Assembly (NCBI RefSeq): GCF_000428145.1 | Contig: NZ_ATZJ01000001.1 | Span: 186,001-250,000 of the forward strand | DNA length: 64,000 nt | Direction: 5' to 3' | Source: Chitinilyticum litopenaei DSM 21440 | GTDB lineage: Bacteria > Pseudomonadota > Gammaproteobacteria > Burkholderiales > Chitinibacteraceae | In this document: piece by piece, positions 43,248-51,539 of the stretch | Layout: each line of letters opens with the position of its first letter | Numbering within the stretch: the stretch's first letter is position 1 | The notes under the pieces: model-generated | What the model was told of the DNA's origin: nothing | What the model saw: only the letters and a program-made list of their open reading frames with translations | The model's database searches: none | Made by a program: the position numbers and the translations under genes

Positions 43248-45482
43248 TTACTTTTTCCTGCCACCCTGTTGCGCTGCAGCCGGTTTCGGCGGTGCGCGGC
43301 GCGCGCCGGTTTCGCGAACGGCTGGCTTGCCGCCATTGCCGCGCGCGACAGGTCGCGCACGATCCGGCGTTCCCGGCCCGCCGCCGCCGCGGGCATTGCC
43401 GCGCGGCGCCTTCATGCTGCGCTCGGCGGCTGTTTCCGGCGGAATCAGGTGGTTCGGGCTGTGGCCGATCAGGTCGCGCCGGCCCATATTGATCAGCGCT
43501 TCACGCAGGATGGGCCAGTTGGCCGGGTCGTGGTAGCGCAGAAAGGCCTTGTGCAGCGTGCGCTGCTTCGCGGCCTTGACGATCGCCACCTTTTCGCTGG
43601 AGCGGCCCAGTTTCTTCAGCGGATTGCGCCCGGTGTGCCACATGGTGGTGGCCATCGCCATCGGCGTCGGCGTGAAGGCCTGCACCTGGTCGGGGCGGAA
43701 GTGGTTCTTCTTTAGCCACAGCGCCAGATTGAGCATGTCCTCGTCCGTCGTGCCCGGATGCGCGGCGATGAAGTAGGGGATCAGGTACTGCTTTTTCCCC
43801 GCCTTTTCCGAGTAGTAGTCGAAGAGTTTGCGGAATTTCTCGAAGGTGCCGATGCCCGGCTTCATCATTTTCGACAGCGGGCCGTCTTCGGTGTGCTCCG
43901 GCGCGATCTTCAGATAGCCGCTGACGTGGTATTTGGCCAACTCCTCGACATATTCGGGCGACTCGGCGGCGAGGTCGTAGCGCACGCCCGAGCCGATGGT
44001 GATCTTCTTCACGCCCGGCACCGCGCGCGCCTTGCGGTAGAGCTGGATCAGGCTCGAATGGTCGGTGTTGAGGTTCTCGCAGATGCCCGGATACACGCAG
44101 GACAGCCGGCGACAGGACGATTCGATCTTCGGGTCCTTGCAGGCGATCCGGTACATGTTCGCGGTCGGGCCGCCCAGATCGGTGATGTGGCCCTTGAAGC
44201 CGCGAGTCTTGTCGCGGATGTCCTCGATTTCCTGCAGGATGCTCTCGTGCGAGCGGCTCTGGATGATGCGGCCCTCGTGCTCGGTGATCGAGCAGAAGGT
44301 ACAGCCGCCGAAGCAGCCGCGCATGATGTTCACCGAGAACTTGATCATCTCCCAGGCCGGGATGTGGGCGTCAGCGTAGGACGGGTGCGGGTTGCGCGCG
44401 TAAAACAGACCGAACACGTAATCCATTTCCGGCGTGGTGAGCGGAATCGGCGGCGGGTTCAGCCACACGTCGCGCTCACCGTGCTGCTGCACCATCGCGC
44501 GGGCGTTGCCGGGGTTGGATTCCAGATGCAGCGTGCGGCTGGCGTGTGCGTAGAGCACCGGGTCGTGCACGACGGCCTCGAAGGCCGGGATGCGGATGAC
44601 GGTGGTCTTGCGGGCCTCGCGACGCAAGGCGACGCGATCGGCCAGCGGCAGGAATTTGATCGTCTGCACACCCTCAGATTTGGCCTTGCCCTCGGGTATG
44701 TCCTGCTGCATCTCGTAGGGGTTGAGATGCGGGTCGATGCGCCCCGGGGTATCGACGGTGGTCGAATCGAGTTCTTCCCAGTTGCCGGCCGGTTTCCAGC
44801 CGTGCGGCGCAAGAAAGGCCGTGCCGCGGATGTCGCGCATGTCCCTGAGCTTTTCACCGGCGGCGGCGCGCTGCGCGACCTCGACCAGCGCGCGCTCGGC
44901 GTTGCCGAACAGCAGGATGTCGGCCTTGCAGTACACCAGCGCCGACTGGCGCACGGTGTCGCTCCAGTAGTCGTACTGGGCGATGCGGCGCAAGGATGCC
45001 TCGATGCCGCCGACCATGATCTGCACGCCGGGATACGCCTCGCGGCAGCGCTGCGAGTAGATGTTCACCGCGCGATCGGGACGTTTGCCGGCGACGCCGC
45101 CGGGCGTGTAGGCGTCGTCCGAGCGCGGCTTCTTGTCCGCCGTGTACTGGTTGATCATCGAGTCCATATTGCCCGACGTGACGCCAAAGAACAGGCGCGG
45201 GCGGCCCAGGCTCTTGAAGGCTTCCGCGCTGTGCCAGTCCGGCTGCGCAAGGATGCCCACGCGCAGGCCCTGCGCTTCCAGTAGCCGCCCGACCAGCGCC
45301 ATGCCAAAGCTTGGGTGGTCGATGTAGCAGTCACCCGTCACCAGAATGATGTCGCATTCGTCCCAGCCGAGCTTGTCCATCTCCGCACGGCTCATCGGCA
45401 GGAAGGGCGCGGGCGAACGCGGGCTGACGCCGGCAGGCAGCTGGAAAATCGGGGAGGGTGTGGCGGAAACGACGGAATTCAT
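43248..45482 (-). CDS. YgiQ family radical SAM protein
   Basis: A 744-residue radical SAM enzyme. The N-terminal B12-binding-like part starts at FLPMSRAEMDKLGWDECDII; the radical SAM cysteines are in NIMRGCFGGCTFCSITEHEG (C-x3-C-x2-C). Further landmarks are ITDLGGPTANMYR, HVSGYLKIAPEHTEDG and a Gly/Arg/Ala-rich basic tail of about 45 residues. YgiQ proteins are widespread but their reaction is unknown. The ATG at 45482 is preferred; a TTG 15 nt upstream has no better signal. Single gene. Confidence 0.92.
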   Translation of the reverse strand: MNSVVSATPSPIFQLPAGVSPRSPAPFLPMSRAEMDKLGWDECDIILVTGDCYIDHPSFGMALVGRLLEAQGLRVGILAQPDWHSAEAFKSLGRPRLFFGVTSGNMDSMINQYTADKKPRSDDAYTPGGVAGKRPDRAVNIYSQRCREAYPGVQIMVGGIEASLRRIAQYDYWSDTVRQSALVYCKADILLFGNAERALVEVAQRAAAGEKLRDMRDIRGTAFLAPHGWKPAGNWEELDSTTVDTPGRIDPHLNPYEMQQDIPEGKAKSEGVQTIKFLPLADRVALRREARKTTVIRIPAFEAVVHDPVLYAHASRTLHLESNPGNARAMVQQHGERDVWLNPPPIPLTTPEMDYVFGLFYARNPHPSYADAHIPAWEMIKFSVNIMRGCFGGCTFCSITEHEGRIIQSRSHESILQEIEDIRDKTRGFKGHITDLGGPTANMYRIACKDPKIESSCRRLSCVYPGICENLNTDHSSLIQLYRKARAVPGVKKITIGSGVRYDLAAESPEYVEELAKYHVSGYLKIAPEHTEDGPLSKMMKPGIGTFEKFRKLFDYYSEKAGKKQYLIPYFIAAHPGTTDEDMLNLALWLKKNHFRPDQVQAFTPTPMAMATTMWHTGRNPLKKLGRSSEKVAIVKAAKQRTLHKAFLRYHDPANWPILREALINMGRRDLIGHSPNHLIPPETAAERSMKAPRGNARGGGGPGTPDRARPVARGNGGKPAVRETGARRAPPKPAAAQQGGRKK

Positions 45483-45568
45483 GGCGACGATGAGCAAGGC
45501 TAATCGGTGATTGTCGCAGAATTGGCGTCAAATGGCAAAAACCCCTTTTACATCATGGGGATATGGCC

Positions 45569-46384
45569 TCATGGTGGCGCCGGGCCCCTGATCTGCCCAT
45601 GCTGGTGCGCGGTGGCTTCCGGACCGAGGCGGGCGCGCAGCAGTTGCCCGACCAGGTCTTCGCGCTTGATCTGCGCCAGTGCCCTGTCCAGCGCCGCACG
45701 CTGTTGCGGGTCAGGCAGCTGGCCGACATAGGCACCGGCCTGCAACTCGCCCAGTTCGGGCGCGGGCCAGCCCTGCAGGCCGGTGGACAGGCCCTGCTTC
45801 TGGGCGGCGAGAAAGATCACGCTGGGAAAGAGCAGCGCATCGATCCGCTTGGCCTGCAGCTTGCGCAGGGCCACCGGCAGATCCGGCGAATAATCGATGC
45901 GGTGGTTTTCGGCCAGCCTGGCGATCACCGTGCTGGCCTGCGGCGAGTAGCGCGCCGCACTGACCAGTCCCAGTGTTTTGGCGGGATTGTCCAGAAAGGC
46001 AGCCAGCGGCTGGCCGGCAGCCAGCGGCTGGCCGGCAGGCGCCGGGCTGCGCTCGACCCAGAACTGCGGCAGGCTGACCATATGGATGAAGTTGCCAACC
46101 CGGTCGCGCTCGGTCGCGCGCACCGCGCCCAGCACCAGCGGCAATTGCCGGCGCTCGAACAGGAACCAGACCCGGCGGGTCGGGTAATCGCTGATCGCGA
46201 TGGTGCAGCCGCTGAGCTGGCCCAGCCGTTCGTGCAGGGCCGGCAGCTTTTGCGCGGGGCTGGCGGAGAGCAGCGCCCGCACGTCGGCGGTGGGGTAGGC
46301 GGCTTCGAGCCGGCAGGCCGCCTGGGCGTGCCCGGCAAGCAAGCCGGACAGCAAGATCGGCAGCAATGGTTGCACGGGCTTCAC
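45569..46384 (-). CDS. Exported SBP_bac_3-like protein
   Basis: A 271-residue protein with a signal peptide (LLPILLSGLLAGHAQAA) and a periplasmic binding protein-like pattern: ALHERLGQLSGCTIAISDYP, RRVWFLFERRQLPLVLG, NFIHMVSLPQFWVE and a typical C-terminal DRALAQIKREDLVGQLL. It is divergent from classic SBP family 3 members, so the assignment is tentative. A 6-residue tandem duplication (AAGQPL twice) comes from an 18-nt repeat near 46006-46041. The GTG start is inferred from the signal peptide. No transporter genes nearby. Confidence 0.65.
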   Translation of the reverse strand: MKPVQPLLPILLSGLLAGHAQAACRLEAAYPTADVRALLSASPAQKLPALHERLGQLSGCTIAISDYPTRRVWFLFERRQLPLVLGAVRATERDRVGNFIHMVSLPQFWVERSPAPAGQPLAAGQPLAAFLDNPAKTLGLVSAARYSPQASTVIARLAENHRIDYSPDLPVALRKLQAKRIDALLFPSVIFLAAQKQGLSTGLQGWPAPELGELQAGAYVGQLPDPQQRAALDRALAQIKREDLVGQLLRARLGPEATAHQHGQIRGPAPP

Positions 46385-46523
46385 GGCCGGCCTGTCCTTT
46401 CCTGGATGACTGCTGTCCAGTATCGGCGATGCGGCCGGCATCCGGCAAACACGCTGTGCCGGGCAGGCAGCTATAAAGAAGGGCCGGCCTGCCTCGCCGG
46501 CGCCCTCCTGATGGATGCCCGCC

Positions 46524-46823
46524 ATGCTGCGCCAGTTCGGTTTTGCCCTGCTTGTGATCGTGATTGGCCTGCTGCTGGCCGGCGCCACGGCACTGCTGAT
46601 TCCCGAGGCGGAAACCGGCAAGGCCTGGTCACAGCTGCTGGTGCTGGTGGTGCCGCTGGCCTTGTGCGTGTTGCTGATGCGCTATCTGCCGCTGCAGCTG
46701 GAGGCAAAATTCCTGTGCTTCATCGTGCTGGCGCTGTTTCTGCTTGCCGCGCGCGGTTACTACGACGACTACGCGCGTGCCGGGCCGGACAGCTTCCGCC
46801 AGCATCTCGACTGGCTGCTGTAG
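46524..46823 (+). CDS. Small integral membrane protein
   Basis: A 99-residue protein with three predicted membrane helices (FALLVIVIGLLLAGATALL, LLVLVVPLALCVLLM and FLCFIVLALFLLAARGYY) and a short acidic tail. I do not recognise the family. Starts at 46515 or 46524 are both possible; neither has a strong ribosome-binding site. It is convergent with yaeQ, 43 nt apart. Confidence 0.6.
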   Translation: MLRQFGFALLVIVIGLLLAGATALLIPEAETGKAWSQLLVLVVPLALCVLLMRYLPLQLEAKFLCFIVLALFLLAARGYYDDYARAGPDSFRQHLDWLL

Positions 46824-46866
46824 GCGGGTGACGTCCGTGATTCAGACCCGCTGATCTGCCGGGGAT

Positions 46867-47412
46867 TTACTGGCCACCCTGCAGCATGCGGAATTGCAGC
46901 TGGATGTCGTCCTGACCGTTGGCGAGGAACAATTCGCCATCCTGGATGGTGGCGCTGATGCGCATCGTGCGCTCGGCCAGCCGGCCCAGCGCGGCGAACT
47001 GCTCGCCATCGAGCGCGGCCACGTGCAGATTGGCAAAGCGGCAGACCTGGCCCTCGATCTTCTTCCACCAGGTGTCTTCCACGCGGTTGCCGTAGGTATA
47101 CACCCAGACTTGTTCCGCGCGCTGGCAGGCATGCTTGATGCGCTTTTCGTCGGGCTGGCCCAGCTCGATCCACAGCTCGATGTCGTCGGTCAGCGTTTTC
47201 TGCCACAGCGCGGCGTCGTCCTCGTCGCTGATGCCGCGGCCGAATTCCAGCGTGTCGCTGGCATGCCGGGCGAAGGCAGCCAAACGCAGCATCATGCGTT
47301 CATCGGTTTCGGACGGATGGCGGGCGATGGTCAGGTGATGCGTGGCGTAATAGCCGCGATCCATGTCGGAAATGGTGAGTTCGGCCTTGTAGACCGTTGC
47401 TTTGAGGGCCAT
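46867..47412 (-). CDS. yaeQ: YaeQ family protein
   Basis: A 181-residue protein closely matching E. coli YaeQ: MALKATVYKAELTISDMDR, LTIARHPSETDERMMLRLAA, LEFGRGISDEDD, IELWIELGQPDEKRIKHACQ, and RTMRISATIQDGELFLANG. The fold is related to PD-(D/E)xK nucleases; the biological role is not clear (it was linked to suppression of RfaH loss). Length is normal. Single gene downstream of a membrane-protein gene. Confidence 0.95.
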   Translation of the reverse strand: MALKATVYKAELTISDMDRGYYATHHLTIARHPSETDERMMLRLAAFARHASDTLEFGRGISDEDDAALWQKTLTDDIELWIELGQPDEKRIKHACQRAEQVWVYTYGNRVEDTWWKKIEGQVCRFANLHVAALDGEQFAALGRLAERTMRISATIQDGELFLANGQDDIQLQFRMLQGGQ

Positions 47413-47481
47413 GGCGGCGGGGGTGTCGGGAAAAGCGCGCAGTGTAGCACGCCGGCTTGCCGTGCTTTCGCCGGTGGCCGC

Positions 47482-48588
47482 TCAGCGCCGGCCCAGCAGC
47501 ACCGCCGCCCACGGCGTGCCGGGACGGTTCAGTCGCCAGATCACCGCGTCGAGCAGGTAATGCGTGAGCTGCGGCAGCGCCAGCAGCGGCACCAGCCAGA
47601 CCAGCATGCCTTCGGCCGCCGGGCGCAGCCACAGATTGAGCATGCCGAAGAGGTCCGGATGATCGCGCCAGACGAGGCGATCCCACAGTGCTTCCTCCAT
47701 CCAGCCCAGCGCCAGCATCAGCAGCACCAGCAGCAGTGCGCCGGCCGGCGTGAACAGCCCGGCCAGACGCGCCCAGCGGTAGCGATGCACCGGCGGCGCC
47801 AGCATTTCCTGCCGACGGCCATAGAGCCACACCAGCGCCAGATAGGGAATGCCGTGCGACAGCACATTGGTCGCGGTAAAGGCCAGATCGTTGTCGAAGG
47901 CGACGATGCCGACGCCCCAGCTCAGCGCGGTGCCGAACAGCCACAGCTGCTTGGGCCAGTTGATTCCGCCGCCGGCCCGCCACTGCCGCGCGCTGCGCCA
48001 CAGGTGCAGGATGGCCAATACCCCATAGAGGATGCCCGTACAGCCAGCGAGCCAGCTGGCCTCAAGGCGCAATACATCACCTGCGACAAACCAGTGGAAA
48101 CTGCGCCCCTCGCTATGCCAGACCAAGAGCGGCCACAGCGTCGCCAGATAGATCAGCGTCTTTTCCTGGCGCAGCACGCCGGGCGTCGCCGCCTCGCCGC
48201 GCCGGTAGAGCATGAAGAAACCGTACTGCTGGCGAACGAAATGGAAGATGGCCAGATAGGCGAGCGCGCGCCAGAACACCATGGCGCCGAAACTGTAGAG
48301 CAGGCAGCCGGCGGCAAAGCCCAGGATGGGCGTCCACACGTAGAGCGCGCGGCGCGCGGCGAATTCGCGCTCGTCCAGATAGGTGCGGAACACCGTCGAC
48401 CACACATGGCCGACATCGACGCCGACGATCAGCAGCAGCCACAGCCAGTCCGGCATGCTCGCGAGCCGGCTGACCGTATCCGGCAGCGCCAGCACCAGCA
48501 AGACCGGCACGAACAGCGGCGCAATCATCCAGGCCAGATCGAAGCGGGGCGAGGCGAGCCAGCGGCTGGCGGGGGCTGTCTGGGTCAT
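47482..48588 (-). CDS. Multi-pass hypothetical membrane protein
   Basis: A 368-residue protein with about nine to ten predicted membrane helices. Conserved-looking polar spots within or near helices are GVDVGHVWSTVFRTYLDE, LAIFHFVRQQYGFFMLYRR and VLSHGIPYLALVWLYGRR, with several His and Arg residues that could form a binding site. I recall similar uncharacterised proteins in proteobacteria, but no function is known. 69 nt upstream of yaeQ on the same strand, so co-transcription is possible. Confidence 0.75.
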   Translation of the reverse strand: MTQTAPASRWLASPRFDLAWMIAPLFVPVLLVLALPDTVSRLASMPDWLWLLLIVGVDVGHVWSTVFRTYLDEREFAARRALYVWTPILGFAAGCLLYSFGAMVFWRALAYLAIFHFVRQQYGFFMLYRRGEAATPGVLRQEKTLIYLATLWPLLVWHSEGRSFHWFVAGDVLRLEASWLAGCTGILYGVLAILHLWRSARQWRAGGGINWPKQLWLFGTALSWGVGIVAFDNDLAFTATNVLSHGIPYLALVWLYGRRQEMLAPPVHRYRWARLAGLFTPAGALLLVLLMLALGWMEEALWDRLVWRDHPDLFGMLNLWLRPAAEGMLVWLVPLLALPQLTHYLLDAVIWRLNRPGTPWAAVLLGRR

Positions 48589-48729
48589 GGTGCGGGTGAA
48601 GGGTGGCTATGCCGGCATTCTGCCAGAGCCCGCCCCGTTCGCCGCCATTGCCATGGCGCTGTGTCGTGCGGCTGTCGTCAAAAGCCGCTACCATCCCCCG
48701 GATCATCCTTCCGTCAGGAGTAAGCGTTC

Positions 48730-49350
48730 ATGGCACTCAGCATTGCAATCCAGCGTGTTGACGGTGACGTCGGGCGTTATGCTATCCCCGACCCGGCGCA
48801 GGCACGCCAGTGGCTGGCCGGTCTGGACCCGCGCCGCCTGTTTGCCCGCCCCAATCTGGTCATTGCCGACGCGCATTGTGTGAGCCTGATTGCCACCAGC
48901 ACCATTGCCTGGCTGACCCTGCACGCCACACAGGGCGAAGAGGCCTACTGGCAGGGCGGTCAGCAGCAAGCCTACATGACTGCCTGCACCGCCCTGTTCG
49001 GCCGCTCCGCCTACCTGGCCGAGCTGGAAACTGCCCGCTTGCGCTGGCAGCAGGGCGAGCCGGAGTATGGCGAGTATGAGGCGCTGGGCGAGCTGCTCTT
49101 CCGTGACGGCCTGGAATATTACGTGCAGGTGTCCGGCAAGCATCTGGCGGCGGCCGAGCAGCAGATGCTGCTCAACAATTTCTTCGAATTTCCGGTGTTT
49201 CGCGCCAACGACCCGGCCGGCGGCTACACCCTGCTCAACCCGGAAACCCTTACCCGCGCGCGCTTTTACACCAGCCGCGCCACGCAGGGCCTGCCGCCAC
49301 ACACCATCCACGCCAGCGCCATCGAATCCGATCACGGCTCGATCTTCTGA
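48730..49350 (+). CDS. Hypothetical protein, 206 residues
   Basis: A soluble protein of 206 residues starting MALSIAIQRVDGDVGRYAI, with ARPNLVIADAHCVSLIATST in the first half and LEYYVQVSGKHLAAAEQQML in the second. I do not recognise the family. AGGAG lies 9 nt upstream of the ATG, and codon use is native. Divergent from the multi-pass membrane protein and convergent with the M14 peptidase, with a palindromic repeat in the gap. Confidence 0.7.
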   Translation: MALSIAIQRVDGDVGRYAIPDPAQARQWLAGLDPRRLFARPNLVIADAHCVSLIATSTIAWLTLHATQGEEAYWQGGQQQAYMTACTALFGRSAYLAELETARLRWQQGEPEYGEYEALGELLFRDGLEYYVQVSGKHLAAAEQQMLLNNFFEFPVFRANDPAGGYTLLNPETLTRARFYTSRATQGLPPHTIHASAIESDHGSIF

Positions 49351-49390
49351 ACGGATGGCTCTGCACGCATGGCCTGATCTGTTGGCATGG

Positions 49391-49447
49391 CAAAGGGTAT
49401 TGCTCTGCAGCCTTTTGGGATAAAGGGTTCTGGGTCAATACCCTTTG
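49391..49447. repeat. Palindromic repeat, GGGTATTG/CAATACCC family, copy 4
   Basis: A perfect 12-bp outer stem, CAAAGGGTATTG with CAATACCCTTTG, and an inner CCTTT-TGGGAT-AAAGG hairpin. It lies in the 173-nt gap between the convergent 48730 and M14 peptidase genes. Confidence 0.75.
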
Positions 49448-49523
49448 CTGACCTGCCTGGGCAGCCAGCCGCGTACTCCGTCGGTATCCCTGCTTCAGCA
49501 ACGGCACTGCCGGGCCTGGCCGC

Positions 49524-50654
49524 TTACCGCCGGCCCGCCACCGCGTTGATCGCGCCCAGCACCGAGGCGCCGAACTGGCGGCTGCGCTCGCCATTCCAGC
49601 CCACGCCGATCAGCGGGCGATTGGCGGTGTCCTTGAACGGCATTTCGACGGTGTAGGCGAGGCAGTCGAAGGTGTGGCCCACCCAGTTGGTCGCCAACGT
49701 CAGTGTTTCCGGGCCGAACTTGCCGATTTCATAACCGTGCTCGGTCTGGAAATCCGGCGAGAACAGCAGCCAGGCTGCCTTGAAGGCTTCCTGCAGCTCG
49801 TGCTGCTTCTTCGAGAACGATTCGTTGCTCTCGCAGCCGGCGACGAAATTGTGCGGAATCGTCTCGTCGCCGTGGACGTCGAGAAAGAGGTCGACGCCGA
49901 CGGCCTGCATGCGCTCGCGCACCCACAGCACCTCGGGGCTGCGCTCGAGGCTGGGATTGCCCCACTCGCGATTCAGGTTCGCGCCCAGTGCATTGGTGCG
50001 CAGATTGCCGCGCACGCTGCCGTCCGGGTTCATGTTCGGCACCACGTGGAACACGCAGGATTCCAGCAGGCTGCGACCGATGGCGTTCTGCTCGTCGAGC
50101 AGACTTTCCAGCAAGCCCTCGACAAACCATTCGGCCATGGTTTCGCCCGGATGCTGGCGCGCGATGATCCAGACGTTTTTCTTGCCCGGCGCCGGGCGGC
50201 CAATCTGCAATAGGTCGAGATCATGCCCATCGGGCGTCACGCCCAGCGGCGCCAGTTCGACCCACGGCGAAGCAGACAGTGCGCCGCCGATCAGCTCCAG
50301 ATGGCGCTCCCAGCTGTAGGGTTCGAAATACGCGTACCACACCGCGTCCGTCTCCGGCGTGTGGCGGATGCTCAGCGTCTGGCCGTCGAAATCGGTCTCG
50401 ACGCGAAACCACTCGGCGCGGTCGTAGCTTGCCACCGCGTAGTAATCGTCCCAGCCGTCCGGGTAGGCGCTCTGCCCGGCGTTTTCGATGTTCAGCACGC
50501 AATCGACACCGCGTGCGCCGGTGAGCCGGAAATGGAACCACTGCGCGAAATCGCTGGCGTTGTCCGGCCGCAGCTTCAGGCGGATATTGGCGGGATCGGA
50601 GCAATCGACAACGTCGATGGCGCCGGAATCGAAACGGGAGGAAATGCGCAGCAT
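49524..50654 (-). CDS. M14-type zinc carboxypeptidase (cytosolic carboxypeptidase-like)
   Basis: A 376-residue peptidase. An N-terminal beta-sandwich pre-domain (about 1-120) is followed by an M14 catalytic domain: IIARQHPGETMAEWFVEG supplies the zinc ligands H168 and E171, NMNPDGSVRGN and NLNREWGNPS are substrate-binding, and FLDVHGDET supplies the third ligand H261. This is the cytosolic carboxypeptidase layout known in eukaryotes (AGBL/CCP) and many bacteria. The natural substrate is unknown. The start at 50654 gives the family N-terminus; a longer frame is rejected. Confidence 0.9.
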   Translation of the reverse strand: MLRISSRFDSGAIDVVDCSDPANIRLKLRPDNASDFAQWFHFRLTGARGVDCVLNIENAGQSAYPDGWDDYYAVASYDRAEWFRVETDFDGQTLSIRHTPETDAVWYAYFEPYSWERHLELIGGALSASPWVELAPLGVTPDGHDLDLLQIGRPAPGKKNVWIIARQHPGETMAEWFVEGLLESLLDEQNAIGRSLLESCVFHVVPNMNPDGSVRGNLRTNALGANLNREWGNPSLERSPEVLWVRERMQAVGVDLFLDVHGDETIPHNFVAGCESNESFSKKQHELQEAFKAAWLLFSPDFQTEHGYEIGKFGPETLTLATNWVGHTFDCLAYTVEMPFKDTANRPLIGVGWNGERSRQFGASVLGAINAVAGRR

Positions 50655-50739
50655 GGGTAGTTGCCAGAAAAGACAGGAATCCGCCAGCCTAAGCGGGCGT
50701 GCAAGCACTGTCCAGCGCAGGTGCCGCTGTTGGCGGATT

Positions 50740-51264
50740 TCAGCGCGCCAGCGCCAGCAGCGTGTCCACGCTCCAGTGGTCATCGGCATGGCTGCCGTAG
50801 TGGGCTGCGATGACCTTGCCCTCGCCGTTGAGCAGAAAATCGGCCGGCAAGCCGGCGATGCCGTTTTCAATTTTGCCTGGCAGGCGGCGTGTCAGCAGCA
50901 GGCCGCGCAGGCCTGCCAGCATGGCTTGCGGATGCAGGGCAGCCAGCCAGTGCGATTCGACGCCGAATTGCCGGTAGAGCCGCTTGTCCGGGTCGGCAAT
51001 GCAATCGAAGGGCAGTTGCGCCTGATACTGGCGCATTTCGTCCGCACTTGAATGAAAGACCGCAAGCTGCCGGATGCCGGCGGCGCGAATGTCCGTGTTG
51101 CGCGCGGCCATGGCGTGCAGGTGCAGATTGCAAATCGGGCAGCCTGCAAAGCGGCGAAACTGCAGATGGGTAAAATGGCTGCCCGGATCGGGAAGCGCGA
51201 CGCTTGCGCCGCTGATGGCGTGCAGTGCCAGCGGGGCGAGACGGGTTCCGGGGCTGAGTTTCAT
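50740..51264 (-). CDS. AhpC/TSA-like thioredoxin-fold protein
   Basis: A 174-residue protein of the thioredoxin-fold peroxiredoxin-like (AhpC-TSA_2) type: LSPGTRLAPLALHAISGASV at the start, then LQFRRFAGCPICNLHLHAM with the redox motif CPIC, a VFHSSADEMRQYQ segment and a final DFLLNGEGKVIAAHYGSHADDHWS pattern. It may reduce peroxides or act as a disulfide reductase. Single gene upstream of M14 peptidase on the same strand. Confidence 0.87.
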   Translation of the reverse strand: MKLSPGTRLAPLALHAISGASVALPDPGSHFTHLQFRRFAGCPICNLHLHAMAARNTDIRAAGIRQLAVFHSSADEMRQYQAQLPFDCIADPDKRLYRQFGVESHWLAALHPQAMLAGLRGLLLTRRLPGKIENGIAGLPADFLLNGEGKVIAAHYGSHADDHWSVDTLLALAR

Positions 51265-51324
51265 GGTTTTACCTGTGATGAGGGCGCAGCAAGCGTGTCG
51301 CTAACTCAGTGATCGTCTGCCAAT

Positions 51325-51441
51325 TATTGATCCGGCCCTCTGATGTTTTTACTCGTAGGAGCGAGCTTGCTCGCGATCTGCAAGGCTTCGCGAGCAAGCT
51401 CGCTCCTACGGAAATTCAAACTTCCGAGGGCCGAATCAATA
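51325..51441. repeat. REP-cored palindromic element with terminal inverted repeats, copy 2
   Basis: Tips TATTGATCCGGCCCTC and GAGGGCCGAATCAATA pair at 15 of 16 positions. The core is the same REP-like palindrome as in 42936-43054. It sits in the 275-nt gap between the AhpC-like gene and argC; the rest of that gap is the terminator at 51501-51530. Confidence 0.85.
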
Positions 51442-51500
51442 GATGCTATTTCGTTCTTGGATTGGCATTCACGTTTTGTCTCATTCCTCGCGACGCCGAA

Positions 51501-51530
51501 CAAAACGACGGCCATCTGGCCGTCGTTTTG
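51501..51530. terminator. Strong terminator downstream of argC
   Basis: A perfect 14-bp stem, CAAAACGACGGCCA and its complement, with a two-base centre. Both arms end in CGTTTTG, so it can work in both directions. It lies 10 nt past the argC stop codon. Confidence 0.8.
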
Positions 51531-51539
51531 CGATGTCGC

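Noticed and set aside
45530..45577. A CCCC/GGGG hairpin downstream of the 45569 gene as another GGGTATTG repeat
   Set aside because: It lacks the outer GGGTAT/ATACCC arms, so it cannot be placed in the family with confidence.
46006..46041. An 18-nt tandem duplication inside the 45569 gene as a regulatory repeat
   Set aside because: It is in frame and only adds six residues; it is more simply a small coding duplication.
46894..48723. A long plus-strand open frame across yaeQ and the multi-pass membrane gene
   Set aside because: It covers two independent minus-strand genes and is rich in Gln, His and Arg, as expected for an antisense shadow.
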